Part shown: positions 62,000-64,000 of the stretch, piece by piece
How the letters are laid out: each line of letters opens with the position of its first letter
Position numbering within the stretch: the stretch's first letter is position 1
Origin: Stercorarius parasiticus
Lineage: Eukaryota > Chordata > Aves > Charadriiformes > Stercorariidae
Reading direction: 5' to 3'
Assembly (NCBI GenBank): GCA_013396915.1
Contig: VWZL01000111.1
Span: forward strand, 670,401-734,400
Length of the DNA: 64,000 nucleotides
Position numbers and translations under genes: made by a program
The notes under the pieces: model-generated
Database searches by the model: none
Seen by the model: the letters and a program-made list of their open reading frames with translations, nothing else
What the model was told of the DNA's origin: nothing

Positions 62000-62190
62000 G
62001 AAGAACTGGTTTCCATTTATTCTGTCTTCAATTATCAGTGTACCATACGACCCTACACAAATTCCTCCAGTCCATGACCCCGGGCAAATTTCTGAGCTTC
62101 AGCTTTCTCTTTCTGCAAAGCAGGGGTAGTATTTGTCCAACACCAGAGTTCCTCAAGACCTCAGATAAAGAGACGCTGGAAAGTACTGTT
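62000..62190 (+). repeat. MIR-type ancient SINE fragment
   Basis: ATGACCCCGGGCAAATTTCT followed by GAGCTTCAGCTTTCTCTTTC and TGCAAAGCAGGGGTAGTATT follows the sense MIR order (tgaccttgggcaagt, tgcctcagtttcc, ctgtaaaatggggataata). A TTCCTCAAGACC and GGAAAGTACTG tail fits the 3' half. The open frame at 61834-62196 crosses this repeat and is not a gene. Confidence 0.55.
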
Positions 62191-63639
62191 GTTTAATTAA
62201 GCAGGGCATATTTAATGCAACTCCCAGGATGTTTACTTTCAACAGTTTCTGCAGAATCAAGAAGTTTTTCTCAGCACTAATCAGCATCCTGTCAAGGAAA
62301 TAGCTTCATGTTTGATTGCTTATTAATTGTAGTTTGAACACTTGCTATTTAGCTGCAGCCACTGGACTCTGCTACGCTACAACTCATTTTCAGTTTCCAC
62401 AGCTAAACACACACTGTATACAGTCCTTCTGTGCAAAATGACTTAAAATAGATAAATAATACATTTTGATGAGCATCTCCCAAATTGTAGGAAGGAGGAA
62501 ATGAGGAAGACTCAAGGAAATAATATGGAGTATTAGAAACACTAGCTAAGTTTGCCACTGAGAATGGCTAAATATTATACAAATCTCGCCAGCACACATG
62601 GAGGTTAGAGACGACAAAATGACAGCAGACAAGGAAGTGAGAAAACATCTTATTCCATCTGCATTGTTGAATTTAGCATGTAATTTTTATACAACAAAAT
62701 CAAGTTGCTCGGCTTACTGGTTTCGCTGGTCTTACATGTGATCTGATCATTTATACCCTAAATACCAAGACAGTGATCACTGAGAAAGTGACTACGATGA
62801 GAAATGCATCTATAGAGATGAAAAAAGTCAGTGGAATTCCTTCACTCAATTCTTAATAAAAATTCATCATTTACAAGTATAAATGACTCTCCTTGTAATA
62901 GAAAATAACTACTTTTCATTGACATGTTTTATGATACAAACAAACTACCATCACAGTAAAATCCAAAGAAAACAAAACAGCAGATGAACACATTCACTCA
63001 ACATGCGCACACCCAGTTAACGTTCGTACGTCAGGAAGTACTTTCTGATCCCCACTTTAAATGGTTTTAGAGTGTGAAGTGAATTTTAAATGAGACCAGA
63101 CCATGAAGTTTCCTCTGACATTTAACTTCTAGTCTCAAGTCATTCTTTCCCCTAACTCAGTAGCTGCTGAAACACTGAAAATAAACAAGAAAACTATGTC
63201 ACTTTATATTTTCATCTCATTTACAGCCCTGAGATCAGAGCTTGGCTGGCCACTGGAAATACTCCAAAGATCACCACTTCATTTTTTCTTCATTAGGCAC
63301 CTCTTAAAGAGGCGATATCCAAACACTGCACATTCCTACCTTACCTCTAGGGATAATACAAAGCTACAGAATAATTTTATTCTCTTCCTCCGAAATCGTC
63401 ATTTCTTCTTTCCATATCAAACCACTACAGAATATTGAGAATGCCGAGGCCACTGTGCCTGTCTTTTATCTTCCAAGGATTATTTAGGAAACCCTTTGCC
63501 TAACCAAACTTTGTGGTTAGAACAGTCTGCTTTATCTTACTAATGAGAATGATAATTTAGTACCATATACTCATGAGGAATTATAGCTCTGCTGACTGGC
63601 AAATAATTTGCCAAGGCAGATTAGTTTAGCTGCATAAAA
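62191..63639. other. anonymous AT-rich DNA
   Basis: No gene or recognised repeat. Short frames only. Confidence 0.45.
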
Positions 63640-63960
63640 TAAATATCCACCTGCACATACTAGCACTAATCAGGGCGTGAAATTAAACTTTTTATTCAGT
63701 GGGAAATAACTGCTGCAAGGCGGCGATTTAGTCTGGGAAGCAAATATTAAGGTCAGCCTATTCTCTCTGATGTTTATAGTATATATTACAGTGCGGAGAG
63801 CACGGTGCAACAAATTCTGCTTTTTAAGTCTATGAAACTAAATACTTCAGTGATGCGATAGCAAATTTGCCATTTGCTTTTCTAATTGCGTACATTTAAT
63901 GGAGCAAAGTGGCTGAAACGAAACATTACCAGAGAAGTGAGGGTGAAGTTACTGAAGTAC
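63640..63960. promoter_or_regulatory. candidate conserved non-coding block
   Basis: Repeat-free and rich in words such as AATCAGGGCGTGAAATTAAA, TGCTTTTCTAATTGCG and GCGATAGCAAATTTGCCA. The last holds a GCAAATTTGC palindrome (63861-63870). It continues to the right edge of the window. Function inferred from texture only. Confidence 0.3.
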
Positions 63961-64000
63961 CAAAGGCCTGCACCAAGCACAGAAAAAACTGCAGCACAAA

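Noticed and set aside
61834..62196. 120-residue plus-strand frame
   Set aside because: It crosses a MIR-type relic and has no domain.
1..64000. endogenous retrovirus, tRNA, known microRNA or CRISPR array
   Set aside because: No paired LTRs, primer-binding site, cloverleaf, familiar mature microRNA sequence or regular spaced repeats were seen. Computational scans would be needed to exclude diverged forms.

Overview
This is vertebrate nuclear DNA, most likely from a bird, and almost all of it is non-coding. The evidence is high A+T content, frequent stop codons in all six frames, no bacterial-style gene packing, low repeat density, and CR1-type LINE fragments (735-1000, 10738-11095, about 58930-60025). 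CR1 is the dominant LINE of birds and other sauropsids. No L1, Alu or other mammal-specific repeat was recognised. A turtle or crocodilian is possible, but the sparse repeats favour a bird. The sequence is a draft assembly, with a 102-base run of N at 34812-34913 and single Ns beside homopolymers at 14317, 28972 and 53141.

I found no exon of a protein-coding gene that I can support. The longest open frame (59311-60039, 242 codons between stops) is the remnant C-terminal part of a CR1 ORF2 and is therefore mobile-element debris. The other open frames are short, overlap one another, and carry no recognisable domain. No tRNA, rRNA, known microRNA or CRISPR array was seen.

Layout: 1-720 is a G+C-richer start with a striking interleaved inverted repeat (217-274) and a possible CTCF site. 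735-1000 is a CR1 3' end on the minus strand. 1-24 kb is mostly anonymous AT-rich DNA with simple repeats, an older CR1 (10738-11095) and a good CTCF-like site (13773-13790). 24.4-25.1 kb, 31.0-31.5 kb, 34.9-35.5 kb, 49.5-50.1 kb, 51.7-52.1 kb and 63.6-63.96 kb read like conserved non-coding or enhancer-type blocks. They are rich in ATTA, octamer and TCF-like words and free of repeats. A tandem pair of palindromic paired-homeodomain (P3) sites lies at 34971-35024, directly after the assembly gap. Scattered fragments of the ancient MIR SINE type occur in the 23-62 kb part. The last third holds the long CR1 remnant and a 60-bp-spaced duplication.

The overall picture is a gene desert or a very large intron, possibly beside a developmental regulator. 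That last step is inference and needs cross-species alignment. I did not find a convincing new multi-gene system. The best leads are the interleaved inverted repeat at 217-274 and the P3 pair at 34971-35024.
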